DNA of 64,000 bases from Pseudomonas koreensis. Its GTDB lineage: Bacteria > Pseudomonadota > Gammaproteobacteria > Pseudomonadales > Pseudomonadaceae. The stretch spans positions 558,001 through 622,000 of the forward strand of contig NZ_JALJWP010000001.1 in NCBI RefSeq assembly GCF_024169245.1. Reading direction: 5' to 3'. Below the pieces are notes generated by a model that did not search any database, had not been told where the DNA came from, and saw nothing but the letters and a program-made list of their open reading frames with translations. Position numbers and translations under genes: made by a program. Below are positions 63,001-64,000 of the stretch, piece after piece (position 1 is the first letter of the stretch; each line of letters starts with the position of its first letter).

Positions 63001-63198
63001 GGGTTTAACTCCTGCTTGTTACCGTTTCATTCGATCGGAACCGAATGTCGTTTTGGTGTCTGATTCGGTAAGGAACCGGGAGCACCATCTGCGTAGGCTT
63101 GAGGTTTAAGGCTTGCGCCGCCTACGGTCTTGGATAGCCCCCGCCAGGCAGGGACCCCAATCTTTCAATTGGCGCGGCAATCCGCGCCAACCTTTGTC
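63001..63198 (-). promoter_or_regulatory. rplJ leader, probable L10 autoregulatory RNA
   Basis: The 198-base rplA-rplJ spacer is rich in stems: GGCGCGG / CCGCGCC at 63171-63188 just after rplA; a GC-rich stem around 63138-63156; and CGTAGGC / GCCTACG at 63092-63126, whose surroundings (GCCTACGCAGATGGTG on the minus strand) resemble the conserved L10-leader kink region of E. coli. I saw no clear promoter in it. Confidence 0.65.
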
Positions 63199-63894
63199 TT
63201 ACGCGTCGAGCGAGCTCTGGTCGATAACCAGACCTGGGCCCATTGTGGTGCTCAGGGTAACGCGCTTGACGTAAATACCTTTCGAAGAAGCTGGCTTGAT
63301 ACGCTTCAGATCAGCGATCAGGGCTTCAACGTTTTCCTTCAGCTTGACGGCGTCGAAGCCGATCTTGCCAACGGAAGTGTGGATGATGCCGTTTTTGTCG
63401 GTGCGATAACGAACCTGACCAGCCTTGGCGTTTTTAACCGCGTTGGCTACGTCTGGAGTTACGGTGCCGACTTTCGGGTTAGGCATCAGGCCACGTGGAC
63501 CGAGGATCTGACCCAACTGACCTACAACACGCATGGCATCCGGGGATGCGATCACTACGTCATAGTTCAGGTCGCCGCCTTTCATTTCGGCAGCCAGGTC
63601 GTCCATACCTACACGGTCAGCGCCGGCAGCCAGAGCGGCCTCAGCAGCTGGACCCTGGGTGAACACAGCTACGCGAACGGTCTTGCCAGTGCCGTGTGGC
63701 AGCACAGTAGCGCTACGAACGACCTGGTCGGACTTACGCGGGTCTACACCCAGGTTTACAGCAACGTCGAACGACTCGCTGAACTTGACAGTCGACAGCT
63801 CGGCCAGCAGAGCAGCGGCGTCTACAATGTTGTAGGCCTTGCCTGCTTCGATTTTGCCGGCGATAGCCTTTTGACGCTTGGTCAGCTTAGCCAT
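63199..63894 (-). CDS. rplA: 50S ribosomal protein L1
   Basis: 231 residues: [20 protein letters not shown], then the two L1 domains with [40 protein letters not shown] and [18 protein letters not shown]1 forms the mobile stalk at the E site and can repress the rplKA mRNA. Its ATG shares one base with the rplK stop (TAATG). Confidence 0.98.
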   Translation of the reverse strand: MAKLTKRQKAIAGKIEAGKAYNIVDAAALLAELSTVKFSESFDVAVNLGVDPRKSDQVVRSATVLPHGTGKTVRVAVFTQGPAAEAALAAGADRVGMDDLAAEMKGGDLNYDVVIASPDAMRVVGQLGQILGPRGLMPNPKVGTVTPDVANAVKNAKAGQVRYRTDKNGIIHTSVGKIGFDAVKLKENVEALIADLKRIKPASSKGIYVKRVTLSTTMGPGLVIDQSSLDA

Positions 63895-64000
63895 TACACA
63901 CCCTCCACGTTAAGGCCCATGCTACGAGCAGAACCGGCGATAGTACGCACGGCTGCATCCATATCAGCTGCAGTCAGATCCGCGTTTTTGGTTTTCGCGA
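63894..64000 (-). CDS. rplK: 50S ribosomal protein L11, C-terminal fragment
   Basis: Only the last ~34 codons are inside the window. The translated tail reads [20 protein letters not shown] and then [12 protein letters not shown] before TAA, matching the C-terminal rRNA-binding domain of L11. The rest lies beyond the right edge. Confidence 0.95.
   Translation of the reverse strand, partial: AKTKNADLTAADMDAAVRTIAGSARSMGLNVEGV

Overview
The window reads as a chromosome segment of a Pseudomonas of the P. fluorescens lineage. Three things point there: the gene order ssb - MFS - uvrA (divergent) - ferritin - katA - alpha/spc/S10/str/rpoBC ribosomal operons matches, from memory, P. aeruginosa PA4232-PA4274; the intergenic spaces are packed with REPIN-type doublets and related inverted repeats typical of fluorescent pseudomonads; and the protein sequences are Pseudomonas-like throughout. 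No rRNA, tRNA, prophage, insertion sequence with a transposase, or CRISPR array was seen.

The left ~27.6 kb is accessory or lineage-specific. It starts with the 3' end of ybbN/cnoX and two uncharacterised genes. A probable zinc-starvation operon follows (His-rich periplasmic protein, ABC ATPase, MacB/FtsX-like permease, DUF3299 protein) behind a Zur-like palindrome. Then come ompW behind an ANR/FNR-like box, a minus-strand pair (RmlD-fold protein and NAD-dependent epimerase), the full-length helicase gene lhr, a large MscS-family channel, and a four-gene operon coupled by 4-bp overlaps (DUF72, YbhP-like phosphatase, ClsB-like cardiolipin synthase, YbhN-like membrane protein). After these lie an alpha/beta hydrolase + DUF3182 pair, and a GlxA-type regulator divergent from a cysteine hydrolase. 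The last block is a six-gene cluster matching E. coli yjfIJKLMC: DUF2170, PspA/IM30, DUF2491, DUF350, DUF1190 and a glutathionylspermidine-synthase-type ATP-grasp enzyme. It is the strongest candidate for an under-described system: a PspA-like membrane protein coupled to a peptide/polyamine-type ligase, with two copies of a palindrome flanking its putative promoter and an N-terminal extension on the first protein that may bind DNA.

From ~27.7 kb onward the window is housekeeping: ssb and an MFS transporter (minus), uvrA (plus), a non-heme-type ferritin and katA (minus), then a minus-strand run of 35 ribosomal, transcription, translation and secretion genes from rplQ to a partial rplK. Good sigma-70 promoters can be read directly upstream of the alpha (rpsM), S10 (rpsJ) and str (rpsL) operons, each with a 17-bp spacer. 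Terminators or attenuators can be read after rplQ, rpmJ, tuf and katA, between rplL and rpoB, and in the rpsL leader. Several of these promoters and terminators are fused or nested.

The repeats form three groups. The first is long inverted repeats with shared ends but two different cores (five copies). The second is REPIN-like doublets of two sequence types (four copies). The third is two copies, in opposite orientation, of a MITE-like element whose ends match CCCCTCACCCCAGCCCTCTC. Many sit just after stop codons or between convergent genes, where they could act as terminators.
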